From CAXXOK01 sp964584315 (GTDB taxonomy: Bacteria; Bacillota; Clostridia; Christensenellales; Aristaeellaceae): a stretch of DNA of 59,729 nt. Every line of letters starts with the position of its first letter. The stretch's first letter is position 1. Below the pieces are notes generated by a model. It was not told the origin of the DNA and did no database searches. It saw nothing but the letters and a program-made list of their open reading frames with translations. Below, in pieces: positions 8,044-16,336 of the stretch. The stretch is from positions 1 through 59,729 of the forward strand of contig CAZOZO010000017.1 of the NCBI GenBank assembly GCA_964584315.1. The letters run 5' to 3'. A program made the translations under genes and the position numbers.

Positions 8044-9063
8044 TCAGAGGTTTTCGAGTATCTTGATCTGGTTTTCCATGATGATCTGCTCACCCTGTTT
8101 ACTGGCGCCGGTCAGCAGGATGTCGAAAGCGGCCTTTACAGCCTGATAGCCCTGCAGGAACGGCTGCTGGCAGATGACCACGCGCACCAGCCCGCGCCGC
8201 ATCATCTCCACAGTGCTGGGCACGTTGTCAAACGCCACCACGCGCATGGTTTTCTCATAGCCCAGCTCGATCACCGCGCGGCAGGCCCCGTATGTGCCCG
8301 ACGCGGTGATGAACAGCGTATCGATATCCGGGTGGCGGCGCAGCATGTCCAGCGTCATGCGGTAGCTGTGCTCCATATCGTCCATGGCGCTCACGTGATC
8401 CAGGATGTGTACGTCCGGGCATATCTCGCGCAGATGTCGTTCAAAGCCTTCCAGCCTTTGCACGTGTCCCAGCAGCGTGCTCACGCCCGTCACGATGCCC
8501 AGGTTCGCCTGCCCGCGCGTCACCAGCCGCATCACGCCCGCGGCGGTCTCGCCGCCGGCGGTGTAGTCGCTGCCCACGTAGCACAGGCGGCAGCTGTTTT
8601 CGATATCGGTGTTCACCGTGATGGTGGCCACGCCCTTTTCCGCCAGCTGGCGGATGCGCTCCTCGATGCGCTCGTCGTTGATGGGCTGGATCACCAGCAC
8701 CGTCATGCCCGCGTCCATCAGCTCGTCGATCAGCGCGAGCTGGCGGTTCACGTCATAGCCGCGCATGGTCTTGAGCAGCACGGTCACGCCGTAGTCGTTC
8801 AGCTCATCCTCCGCCTTGCGAAAGCCCGCGATCACGTCGTCGAAAAACGGATTGCCCTCGCTGGACACCAGCGCGCCGAACACCGGCGCGTTTTTTTTGA
8901 CGGTCAGCGCCTTACCGGCAATGTTCTTGGTGTAGCCCATGCGATGGATGGTGCGCAAAATGAGCGCCTCGGTCTCCGGCTTTACCTTGCCGCGGTGGTT
9001 CAGCACCCTGTCCACCGTGCCGCGGCTCACGCCGCACAGCTGTGCAATCTCCTTGATGGTCAT
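8044..9063 (-). CDS. LacI family transcriptional regulator of the pentose genes
   Basis: 339 residues. The N-terminal helix-turn-helix (MTIKEIAQLCGVSRGTVDRVLNHRGKV split over residues 1-27) and hinge (GKALTVKKN) are followed by a periplasmic-binding-protein-like sensor domain: FGALVSSEGNPFFDDVIAGF, VIQPINDERIE, YVGSDYTAGGETAAG and a C-terminal part with VAFDNVPSTVEMMRRG. Such sensors bind a sugar and alter DNA binding. The ATG at 9063 has CAGGAG 8 nt upstream; the ATG three codons earlier would place the site out of range. It lies between xylAB and the divergent chvE-mmsAB operon, and its own promoter, like theirs, carries a related palindrome, so autoregulation and control of both operons is my inference. 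Confidence 0.93.
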   Translation of the reverse strand: MTIKEIAQLCGVSRGTVDRVLNHRGKVKPETEALILRTIHRMGYTKNIAGKALTVKKNAPVFGALVSSEGNPFFDDVIAGFRKAEDELNDYGVTVLLKTMRGYDVNRQLALIDELMDAGMTVLVIQPINDERIEERIRQLAEKGVATITVNTDIENSCRLCYVGSDYTAGGETAAGVMRLVTRGQANLGIVTGVSTLLGHVQRLEGFERHLREICPDVHILDHVSAMDDMEHSYRMTLDMLRRHPDIDTLFITASGTYGACRAVIELGYEKTMRVVAFDNVPSTVEMMRRGLVRVVICQQPFLQGYQAVKAAFDILLTGASKQGEQIIMENQIKILENL

Positions 9064-9153
9064 GGCAAACACTCCTGACGCGGCAAAGGCGCATGAACAA
9101 ACCTATGCATTTGCGCGTTCACTTTCGCTTTTTGCGCGGCGCGCCGGCAGGCG

Positions 9154-9169
9154 GCGTGCGCGTGCACAT
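9154..9169. promoter_or_regulatory. Operator-like site in the regulator's own leader (site 2)
   Basis: GCGTGCGCGTGCACAT on the plus strand matches the xylA site at 12 of 16 positions, including the central CG and the right arm GCACA. It lies at about +6 to +21 of the regulator transcript. Confidence 0.5.
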
Positions 9170-9181
9170 CGAATCGCGCTT

Positions 9182-9210
9182 ATCATAGCCCGCCCGCGCC
9201 CGCTTGTCAA
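9182..9210 (-). promoter_or_regulatory. SigA promoter of the LacI-type regulator
   Basis: Minus strand TTGACA (9205-9210), 17 bp, TATGAT (9182-9187). Confidence 0.85.
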
Positions 9211-9266
9211 TCGCGTAAATTGAAAGAACCGAAAACGGTCCAGCCGTCGCGCAAAGAAATGCAAAT

Positions 9267-9293
9267 AAACAAAGCGTTGATTTGCCTTTGTTT
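9267..9293. repeat. Inverted repeat between the divergent promoters
   Basis: AAACAAAG (9267-9274) and CTTTGTTT (9286-9293) are perfect 8-bp arms 11 bp apart in the AT-rich part of the regulator-chvE intergenic region. It could be a second regulator's site. Confidence 0.35.
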
Positions 9294-9377
9294 GCGCCGC
9301 ATTGATATTGTTTATATAAAGATGTAGATTCCGAATGTACAAAACATGCAAGGATACGAAAACTTTTTTGTGTGCTA

Positions 9378-9406
9378 TTGACAAGTCAAAAATTGTACGC
9401 TACAAT
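9378..9406 (+). promoter_or_regulatory. SigA promoter of chvE-mmsAB
   Basis: TTGACA (9378-9383), 17 bp, TACAAT (9401-9406). The transcript would have a leader of about 156 nt. Confidence 0.85.
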
Positions 9407-9447
9407 ACGCGCAGATGGAACCGCCCCTGTGTAAAGCATGAAAGACG

Positions 9448-9463
9448 ATGTGCTCGGACACAT
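9448..9463. promoter_or_regulatory. Operator-like site in the chvE leader (site 3)
   Basis: ATGTGCTCGGACACAT matches the reverse complement of the xylA site at 13 of 16 positions. It lies at about +36 to +51 of the chvE transcript, where a bound repressor could act as a roadblock. Confidence 0.6.
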
Positions 9464-9568
9464 TTCCCGTGTCAACATCCGCATCCGATGTGCGTGTTCC
9501 ATTTCGGTTTGTTTTTCGGGCCGATCGAAAGACACGGCTTAGAAAATAAAAAAGGAGTGTATCCAATC

Positions 9569-10633
9569 ATGAAGAAGGTACTCGCGGTTGTTCTGGCTCT
9601 CGTTCTGACGCTGTCCGTTGCGAGCATCGCGATGGCTGAGGGCAAAGTTGGCGTGGCCATGCCCACCCAGAGCCTCCAGCGCTGGAACCAGGATGGCGAA
9701 AACATGAAGGCTCAGCTTGAGGCCGCCGGCTTCACCGTTGACCTCCAGTACGCCAACAACGACGTTGCGACCCAGGTCTCTCAGCTCGAGAACATGATCC
9801 TCAACGGCGCTCAGGTGCTGGTTGTGGCCTCCATCGACGGCAGCGCGCTGGGCACCGTGCTCACCACCGCCAAGGAAGCCGGCATCCCGATCATCGCGTA
9901 CGACCGTCTGCTGACCGACACCGACGCGGTGGACTACTACACCACGTTCGACAACTACAAGGTTGGCCAGATCCAGGGTCAGTACATCGTGGATCGCTTC
10001 AAGCTCGCGGATGCGGCTGTGACCGGCCCCTTCACCATCGAGTTCACCGCCGGCAGCCCGGATGACAACAACGCCGGCCTGTTCTTCAATGGCGCGTATG
10101 ACACCCTCAAGCCCTATCTGGACAGCGGCAAGCTGGTCGTGAAGTCCGGCCAGACCCAGTTCGAAGTCGTTGCCACGCCCGCCTGGAAGAGCGAGACCTC
10201 TCAGGCCCGTATGGACAACATCCTCAGCTCCTACTACTCTGACGCCCTCACCGGCGGCACCAAGCTTGACATCTGCCTGTGCTCCAACGACTCCACCGCT
10301 CTGGGCGTGACCAACAGCCTCGTGGCCGCTGGCTTCACCGCCGAGAACATCCCGGTCATCACTGGCCAGGACTGTGACGTTGCCAACACCAAGAACATGA
10401 TCGCTGGCCTGCAGGCCATGTCCGTGTTCAAAGACACCCGCACCCTGGCTGCGCAGACCGTGACCATGGTCAGCGACATCCTGGCTGGCAAGACCCCCGA
10501 GACCAACGGCACCTACAACAACAAGGTCAAGGACGTCCCCAGCTACAACTGCACGCCGGTGTTCGCGGATGCTTCCAACTACAAGACCCTGCTGATCGAC
10601 AGCGGCTACTACACCGAGGATCAGCTCAAGTAG
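9569..10633 (+). CDS. chvE: Multiple-monosaccharide ABC transporter substrate-binding protein (ChvE type)
   Basis: 354 residues. Signal peptide MKKVLAVVLALVLTL...SIAMA with type I cleavage before EGKVG and no lipobox cysteine. The mature protein is a type I periplasmic-binding fold: VGVAMPTQSLQRWNQDG (sugar-stacking Trp and Arg region typical of ChvE), VASIDGSALG, IAYDRLL, and VITGQDCDVANTKNMIAGLQAMSVFKD. ChvE-type proteins bind xylose, arabinose, glucose, galactose and related aldoses and deliver them to MmsAB (GguAB). The ATG has AAAGGAG 10 nt upstream. A strong terminator after the gene should leave mmsAB less expressed than the binding protein, the usual stoichiometry. Its place beside xylAB and a shared operator suggest xylose or arabinose as physiological ligand. 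Confidence 0.93.
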   Translation: MKKVLAVVLALVLTLSVASIAMAEGKVGVAMPTQSLQRWNQDGENMKAQLEAAGFTVDLQYANNDVATQVSQLENMILNGAQVLVVASIDGSALGTVLTTAKEAGIPIIAYDRLLTDTDAVDYYTTFDNYKVGQIQGQYIVDRFKLADAAVTGPFTIEFTAGSPDDNNAGLFFNGAYDTLKPYLDSGKLVVKSGQTQFEVVATPAWKSETSQARMDNILSSYYSDALTGGTKLDICLCSNDSTALGVTNSLVAAGFTAENIPVITGQDCDVANTKNMIAGLQAMSVFKDTRTLAAQTVTMVSDILAGKTPETNGTYNNKVKDVPSYNCTPVFADASNYKTLLIDSGYYTEDQLK

Positions 10634-10665
10634 TCTTCAGCATCTCCTAGCAACAATCGACGACA

Positions 10666-10698
10666 GGAGACGGACGAATCCTTCGTCCGTCTCCTTTT
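10666..10698 (+). terminator. Intercistronic terminator between chvE and mmsA
   Basis: Perfect 13-bp stem (10666-10678 and 10682-10694) with a 3-nt loop followed by TTTT. Probably a partial terminator, since mmsA has no evident promoter of its own. Confidence 0.85.
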
Positions 10699-10720
10699 GC
10701 AGAACCGGGAGGAATGTCAC

Positions 10721-12268
10721 TTGGGCAACACCATTTTGCAAATGCGAGACATCACTAAGGTATTTCCCGGCGTAAGGGCGCTGGATCAAGTGAATTTCGA
10801 GGTCGAAGAAGGCGAGATCCATGCCATCTGCGGCGAAAACGGCGCTGGAAAGTCCACGCTGATGAACGTGCTCAGTGGCATTTACCCCTATGGCACCTAC
10901 GAGGGCGATATCATCTACCAGGGCAAAGAATGCCGTTTTCATAACATCAAGGACAGCGAACGCCGCGGCATCGTCATCATCCATCAGGAATTGGCGCTGG
11001 TGCCCTATTTGAGCATCGGCGAAAACATGTTTTTAGGCAACGAGCGCGAGACCGGCGGCGTTGTCAACTGGGACATGACCTACCAGAAGGCCGCCGAGTA
11101 CATGAAGATGGTGGGCCTGAATGAAAACCCCCGCACGCTGATCAAGGACATCGGCGTGGGCAAGCAGCAGCTTGTCGAAATCGCCAAAGCACTGGCAAAA
11201 GACGTTAAATTGTTGATATTGGACGAGCCCACTTCGTCTTTGAATGAAAGCGACGCGAAGAATTTGCTCGACCTGTTGCTTAAATTCAAGCGCGAAAGCG
11301 GCATCACCAGCATCCTGATCTCCCACAAGCTCAATGAGCTGGCCTACTGCGCAGACAAGATCACCGTTATTCGCGACGGCCACTCCATCGAAACGCTGGT
11401 GCAGGGCAAGGACGAAATCACCGAGGCCCGCATCATCAAGGGCATGGTGGGCCGCGAGATGACCAACCGCTTCCCCGTGCGCGAGCACCACATCGGCGAA
11501 ATCGCACTGGAAGTAAGGCACTGGAATGTGTACCATCCCCTTTATGCCGAGCGCAAGTTGGTGGACGATGTATCCCTGACCATCCGCCACGGCGAGGTGG
11601 TGGGCATCGCCGGGCTGATTGGCGCGGGCCGCACGGAGCTGGCGATGTCTGTGTTCGGGCGTGCCTACGGCGCGCACATCTCGGGCGAACTGTGCAAGGA
11701 CGGTAAGTGCGTGGAGCTGCACACCATCCCACAGGCCATTCAGGCGGGCCTCGCCTACGTGACCGAGGATCGCAAGGGCAACGGCCTGATCATCTCGGAC
11801 AGCATCAAGCACAACTTCACGCTGGCAAGGCCAGAGTTCATCTCAAGCCGCGGCATTCTGGATCAGGACATGGAGACCCACAAAGCCAAGGACCTGCGCC
11901 AGAAGCTGGGCGTCAAGGCTCCCTCGGTCGAGCAGCTGGTGGGCAACCTCTCCGGCGGCAACCAGCAGAAGGTGCTGGTGGGCAAGTGGATCTTCGCCGA
12001 GCCGGACGTGCTGCTGCTGGACGAGCCCACACGCGGCGTGGACGTGGGCGCAAAGTACGAAATCTACCAGATCATCAACGATCTGGTGGCGCAGGGTAAA
12101 GCCGTGCTGATGATATCCTCGGAGCTGCCCGAAATACTGGGCATGTGCGACCGCATTTATGTAATGAACGAGGGGCGCATGATCGCCGAGCTGAGCGCTC
12201 AGGAGGCCTCGCAGGAGAGTATCATGGGTTACATCTTGCAAGACAGTAAAAAGGAGATCGGCGCATGA
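10721..12268 (+). CDS. mmsA: Multiple-monosaccharide ABC transporter ATP-binding protein
   Basis: 515 residues with two fused ABC ATPase domains, as usual for sugar importers of the RbsA/MglA/GguA type. First domain: Walker A GENGAGKST, signature region GVGKQQLVEIAKAL (degenerate), Walker B LLILDEPTSSL. Second domain: a modified P-loop GLIGAGRTELAMSVFG, then a full signature LSGGNQQKV and Walker B VLLLDEPTRGVDVGAK. The start is the TTG at 10721, with GGGAGG 8 nt upstream; the preceding in-frame codons fall within the terminator. It powers sugar uptake at the inner face of the membrane together with mmsB, whose start codon overlaps the mmsA stop. Confidence 0.95.
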   Translation: MGNTILQMRDITKVFPGVRALDQVNFEVEEGEIHAICGENGAGKSTLMNVLSGIYPYGTYEGDIIYQGKECRFHNIKDSERRGIVIIHQELALVPYLSIGENMFLGNERETGGVVNWDMTYQKAAEYMKMVGLNENPRTLIKDIGVGKQQLVEIAKALAKDVKLLILDEPTSSLNESDAKNLLDLLLKFKRESGITSILISHKLNELAYCADKITVIRDGHSIETLVQGKDEITEARIIKGMVGREMTNRFPVREHHIGEIALEVRHWNVYHPLYAERKLVDDVSLTIRHGEVVGIAGLIGAGRTELAMSVFGRAYGAHISGELCKDGKCVELHTIPQAIQAGLAYVTEDRKGNGLIISDSIKHNFTLARPEFISSRGILDQDMETHKAKDLRQKLGVKAPSVEQLVGNLSGGNQQKVLVGKWIFAEPDVLLLDEPTRGVDVGAKYEIYQIINDLVAQGKAVLMISSELPEILGMCDRIYVMNEGRMIAELSAQEASQESIMGYILQDSKKEIGA

Positions 12269-13488
12269 ATACCGTAAAAAACAAATTTAAGGGGAATCTG
12301 AAGCAGTACAGCATGTTGATCGCGCTGATCGTGATCATCGTATTCTTCAATATCCTGACGCAGGGTCGTCTCCTCAAGCCCATGAACGTGTCCAACATCG
12401 TGTTCCAGAACGCGTATGTGGTGATCCTGGCCGTTGGTATGCTGCTGTGCATCCTGACCGGCGGCAACATCGACCTGTCCGTCGGCTCGGTGGTCGCGCT
12501 GGTCAGCGCGTTTGCGGGCCAGATGATCATCGTTTGGCACTGGAACGTATACCTCTCCATGGTGCTGGCGCTGGTGATGGGCATACTGGTGGGCGCATGG
12601 CAGGGTTTCTGGATCGCCTATGTGCGCATCCCCGCGTTCATCGTTACGCTGTCCGGCCAGCTGGTGTTCCGCGGCCTGACGCTGCTGATCCTCAACGGCC
12701 TGACCCTCGCTCCCTTCCCGGAAAACTATTTGATGTTCTCCACCGGTTTCATCGCCAAGGAAGCGAAGATGCAGCTGTTGGGTATGAATGTCAACATCGT
12801 GTGCCTGATCACGGGCGTGGCCGTGGCGCTCATCTTCTGCATCTCGCAGCTTATCAACACCCGCAGCCGCAAGCGCAAGGGCTATGAGACCGACGCGCCG
12901 CTGGCGCTGGCCATCAAGATGGTCGTGATCTCCGCGGCGCTGATCTGGTTCTTCACCCTGCTGGCGCAGTATCAGGGCATCCCGACCGTGCTGGTGATCC
13001 TGGGCATCCTGCTGGTGGTATATACCTTCTTCACCACCAAGACGGTCATCGGTCGTCACATCTACGCCCTGGGCGGCAACGAGAAGGCCGCGCGCCTCTC
13101 CGGCGTCAAGACCAACCACCTGATGTTCTTCGCCTATGTGAACATGGGCTTCCTGGCGGCAGTGGGCGGCCTGGTGTTCGCAGCCCGTCTGAACAGCGCC
13201 AGCCCCGTTACCGGCACCGGCTTTGAGCTGGACGCCATCGGCGCGTGCTTCATCGGCGGTGCCAGCGCCTACGGCGGCATCGGCACCGTTGGCGGCACGC
13301 TGATCGGCGCGCTCATCATGGGCATGCTCAACAACGGTATGTCCATCATGGGCATCAGCTCCAACACGCAGCAGGTGGTCAAGGGCCTGGTTCTGCTGGG
13401 TGCCGTCGCCTTCGACGTCATCAGCAAGATGAACTTCAGCTTCACGCCCAAGCGCAAGAAAGCCGTTGTCGTCACCGAGAAGGGCTGA
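12265..13488 (+). CDS. mmsB: Multiple-monosaccharide ABC transporter permease
   Basis: 407 residues with about ten or more hydrophobic segments. The family hallmark MLLCILTGGNIDLSVGSVVAL lies in the N-terminal half, and GGNEKAARLSGVKT (the cytoplasmic coupling loop contacting the ATPase) in the C-terminal half. Full length for GguB/MmsB proteins. The ATG overlaps the mmsA stop codon (ATGA), so translation is coupled. It forms the membrane channel for aldose uptake. A terminator follows at 13524. Confidence 0.95.
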   Translation: MNTVKNKFKGNLKQYSMLIALIVIIVFFNILTQGRLLKPMNVSNIVFQNAYVVILAVGMLLCILTGGNIDLSVGSVVALVSAFAGQMIIVWHWNVYLSMVLALVMGILVGAWQGFWIAYVRIPAFIVTLSGQLVFRGLTLLILNGLTLAPFPENYLMFSTGFIAKEAKMQLLGMNVNIVCLITGVAVALIFCISQLINTRSRKRKGYETDAPLALAIKMVVISAALIWFFTLLAQYQGIPTVLVILGILLVVYTFFTTKTVIGRHIYALGGNEKAARLSGVKTNHLMFFAYVNMGFLAAVGGLVFAARLNSASPVTGTGFELDAIGACFIGGASAYGGIGTVGGTLIGALIMGMLNNGMSIMGISSNTQQVVKGLVLLGAVAFDVISKMNFSFTPKRKKAVVVTEKG

Positions 13489-13523
13489 CCGCAGGGTTGT
13501 TGAGTGCATATCCGTTACATGAC

Positions 13524-13555
13524 AAAAGGAGCCTCCGCAAGGGGGCTCCTTTGTT
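13524..13555 (+). terminator. Terminator of the chvE-mmsAB operon
   Basis: 9-bp stem AAAGGAGCC/GGCTCCTTT (13525-13533, 13544-13552) followed by GTTG. The T tract is short and partly in the stem. Confidence 0.7.
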
Positions 13556-13634
13556 GTGCATTAAGGGCGTGAGGGCCGGGTGGCGAAAGCCTTCGACCTC
13601 CGCATGGCGGAGTCGCTGCGGGGCATATGCCCGC

Positions 13635-14609
13635 TTACGCGTCCACCGTCGGGTCTGCGCCTGCTTCGTTCAAATACCGGTCGATGATGAACCTCGGCCG
13701 ATGCTTGCTCTCATTGTAGATCTTGCCGATATATTCGCCGATCACCCCAAGGCTGAGCAGCTGTATCCCGCCGATCATCCAGATGGAGGCGAGCGTGCTG
13801 GTCCAGCCTGTGACCGTTTTGCCCACGATAAAGGAGATCAGCGTGTATACCAGCATCGCCAGCGAGATCAAGAAAATCACGATGCCAAGCGAGGTGATCA
13901 GCCTAAGCGGCTTGACTGAGAAGCTGGTGATGCCGTCGATGGCAAAGGCCAGCATCTTCTTGAGGGGATATTTGCTCTCGCCTGCGAAACGCTCGCTGCG
14001 GTCGTAGTACACGTAGCCGCTCTGGAAGCCAACCAGCGGCGCGAGCCCGCGCAGGAACAGGTTGACCTCGCGGAACTGTGCCAGCGCGACCAGCGCGCGG
14101 CGGCTCATCAGGCGGTAATCGGCATGGTTGAAGGTGATATCCACGCCCAGCCCTTTCATGAGGCGGTAGAAGCCCAGCGCCGTCTGCCGTTTGAAAAACG
14201 TGTCGGTATCGCGCTTGTTGCGCACGCCGTAGACCACGTCGCACCCCTTCTGATACTCCGCAATGAAGCGATCCATCGCGTCCATATCATCCTGAAGATC
14301 GGCGTCCATGGAGATGGAGAAATCGCAGTGCTCCTTAGCGGTCATGAGGCCCGCGAGCAGTGCGTTCTGATGCCCGCGGTTGCGGCTCAGCTTCAGGCCC
14401 TCAAACAGCGGATTCTCCTCGTGCAGGCGGGTGATGATCTCCCACGTGCGGTCGCGGCTACCGTCGTCCACCAGCAGCACGCGGCTGCGCTCGTCGCACA
14501 GGCCCGCCTCCATCAACTGTTTCATTTTGAGCACCAGGCGGCGCGAGGTTTCGCCCAGCACCTCCTCCTCATTATAGCAGGGGATCACGACCATCAGCTT
14601 GCCGTTCAT
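13635..14609 (-). CDS. Family 2 glycosyltransferase, polyprenyl-phosphate glycosyltransferase type
   Basis: 324 residues. The N-terminal GT-A domain has VVIPCYNEEEVL, LLVDDGSRDRT (nucleotide-sugar binding), KLSRNRGHQNALLAGL and the metal site ISMDADLQDD. Two C-terminal membrane segments follow (about residues 236-262 and 270-292). This is the layout of GtrB/DPM1-like enzymes (ArnC, YkoT), which transfer a sugar to undecaprenyl phosphate at the inner face of the membrane for later wall or surface glycan modification. I take ATG 14609 as start, behind AAAGGA; a GTG two codons earlier is possible. It is last gene of a likely envelope operon with the caspase-like gene 38 nt upstream. No flippase is adjacent. 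Confidence 0.9.
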   Translation of the reverse strand: MNGKLMVVIPCYNEEEVLGETSRRLVLKMKQLMEAGLCDERSRVLLVDDGSRDRTWEIITRLHEENPLFEGLKLSRNRGHQNALLAGLMTAKEHCDFSISMDADLQDDMDAMDRFIAEYQKGCDVVYGVRNKRDTDTFFKRQTALGFYRLMKGLGVDITFNHADYRLMSRRALVALAQFREVNLFLRGLAPLVGFQSGYVYYDRSERFAGESKYPLKKMLAFAIDGITSFSVKPLRLITSLGIVIFLISLAMLVYTLISFIVGKTVTGWTSTLASIWMIGGIQLLSLGVIGEYIGKIYNESKHRPRFIIDRYLNEAGADPTVDA

Positions 14610-14647
14610 GCCCACTCTTCCTTTCTTTCCATTTGACGCGCGGCTGG

Positions 14648-16201
14648 TCAGTCGCCCGTGCCCCCGCGCAGGGTGATCGTTTCGCTCTCGACCGTGACCG
14701 ATTGGCCGCCAAGGTAGCCGGTCGCGCGCACGCGGTATTCACCCGCCACCACCGGCTCGCCGCGCTTGTCGCATCCGTCCCAATAGAACACGCTGCCCTC
14801 CGGGTCAAGCTGCAAGGGGCGCGTGCTCTCCTTATGACATAGCCTGCGCACCGTTTCACCTTCCGCGTCGATCACGGCCACGCTCAGCTGGCAGGGGAAT
14901 GCATGATCCACCAGGATCATCATCTCCCGCGGGTCACCGGCCGTATAGGCTCGCGGCGCAGCCACGCACAGTTTCAGCTCGCCCGCCTCCGGCGGGATGG
15001 CGACCACCTTGCCCGCGTGCACAGCCAGTTTGTCGCGCTCGATGGACACCAGCTGCACGAGGATGTAGCCGCTGGTCTCCCCCTCCGCCAGGCTCACCTG
15101 AAGCGTGCGCACCTTGCGCCCCGCGGTGATCGCCCCCGGCTCGTCGCCAAAGGCGGTGTATTGCTCCACATTGTCGTACAAAAGCTGCGCCTCGTCAAAG
15201 CGCCACACGCCGTCCCGCTGGCGCACCACCTGATAGGCAACGCGCACGGGGCGCATGGCGATGTACTCCAGCCGGAGCAGCCCGCCGCCCGCGCCGATCT
15301 CCGCGCTGGAAAACGTCACATCCCCGATGGGCGCGCGGTCGTCCGCCGATATGGCCGCGGGGTCATACTGGAAAACCACGAAGTCATCCTCCTGCGGGTA
15401 CACCTGCGGGGTGGATGCCGCGTGCGTCTCCATCAGCGTGGCGTAGAGCTCGCTCAGGGTCACGCTGCCGTCGCGGTTCAAATCCGCGGGGAAGCCATAT
15501 CGCGGGCTCAGCCCCTGGCTGAGCGCCTGCGAGAAGTAGAACGCACCCTGCGGAAACACGCCGCCCGCTGTGGCCGCTGCGCTGTCGCCAGTGTTCCAGT
15601 ACCAGCTTTCCTCCATCGCGCCGGAGCTGGTGATCACCTTATACTGGTCTCCCAAAAAGCACACTTTCTTCGGCTGCTCGCGCATCCCCTTGCCGATGAA
15701 CGCGCCGCTGTAGCATGCGTCCAGCAAGATCACCTTGGTGCCGGGCACCCGATCCAGTGCCGCTTCCAGCGCCTTGGGGGTCAGCCGCCCTTCCTTGACC
15801 CCGTCGCTGAGCAGCAGCGCGGGCTCGCTGTCCGGTTTGCCGTCATACTCGCCGTGCGTACACAGGTACAGGTAGCTCACGTCGTCGCTGTCCGCATCCC
15901 AGAATGTGCTTTGGATCAGCTCCGCCAGCGCCCCTTCGTCGGTCACCGGCACATCGGGGATCATGATGGTTTCAAACGGAATGCTGCTGGCCTGCAGCGC
16001 CGCCTGCATGGCGAACACATTGTTGGTGGAGGCGGGGTAGATGCTGGGGCGGGAGACGAAATCATCCACGCCGATGAGCAGGGCGCGGTTCACGCGCGTG
16101 CCGTCGGCGGCGGCCAGCGCGGCGGGCACGGTCAGCAAGCCCGCCGACAGGCAGCACGCCGCCAGCATGGCCAAAAGCCTCCGCCGCACACGGCCCGTCA
16201 T
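14648..16201 (-). CDS. Secreted caspase-like (clan CD) peptidase with EF-hand-like loop and FlgD/Ig-like C-terminus
   Basis: 517 residues. A signal peptide (to about residue 31) precedes a caspase-like domain: RALLIGVDDF, YLCTHGEYD (catalytic His116) and KVILLDACYSGAF (catalytic Cys163), the His-Cys dyad of metacaspase/gingipain-fold peptidases. Residues 240-251 (DLNRDGSVTLSE) form a perfect EF-hand/dockerin-type calcium loop. The C-terminal region ends in FYWDGCDKRGEPVVAGEYRVRATG-like sequence split over about 485-510, which resembles the FlgD Ig-like fold seen on many secreted proteins. The ATG has AGGGGG just upstream. No sorting signal or anchor is visible, so it is probably released or held by its C-terminal domain. 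The target protein is unknown. Confidence 0.85.
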   Translation of the reverse strand: MTGRVRRRLLAMLAACCLSAGLLTVPAALAAADGTRVNRALLIGVDDFVSRPSIYPASTNNVFAMQAALQASSIPFETIMIPDVPVTDEGALAELIQSTFWDADSDDVSYLYLCTHGEYDGKPDSEPALLLSDGVKEGRLTPKALEAALDRVPGTKVILLDACYSGAFIGKGMREQPKKVCFLGDQYKVITSSGAMEESWYWNTGDSAAATAGGVFPQGAFYFSQALSQGLSPRYGFPADLNRDGSVTLSELYATLMETHAASTPQVYPQEDDFVVFQYDPAAISADDRAPIGDVTFSSAEIGAGGGLLRLEYIAMRPVRVAYQVVRQRDGVWRFDEAQLLYDNVEQYTAFGDEPGAITAGRKVRTLQVSLAEGETSGYILVQLVSIERDKLAVHAGKVVAIPPEAGELKLCVAAPRAYTAGDPREMMILVDHAFPCQLSVAVIDAEGETVRRLCHKESTRPLQLDPEGSVFYWDGCDKRGEPVVAGEYRVRATGYLGGQSVTVESETITLRGGTGD

Positions 16202-16336
16202 GCCCTACCCCCTGTCCTGCGGCGCCGCCGCATCCCTGGCCCCGCCGCGCTGCGATGGCCAAGCGCGCGAGCACTGCGATATCGATCCTTCACGCGCAAC
16301 CCGCATCCTGATCGGCTTGGCCTGTTCTTTTTGCCC

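Noticed and set aside
9335..9568. N-terminally extended form of the ChvE-type protein starting at 9335
   Set aside because: The extra codons cover the promoter and the operator, and the signal peptide starts exactly at 9569 behind AAAGGAG.
12229..13509. A 426-codon minus-strand frame opposite mmsB
   Set aside because: Its translation is His/Gln/Asp-rich nonsense typical of a shadow, while mmsB on the plus strand has clear family motifs, coupling to mmsA and normal codon use.
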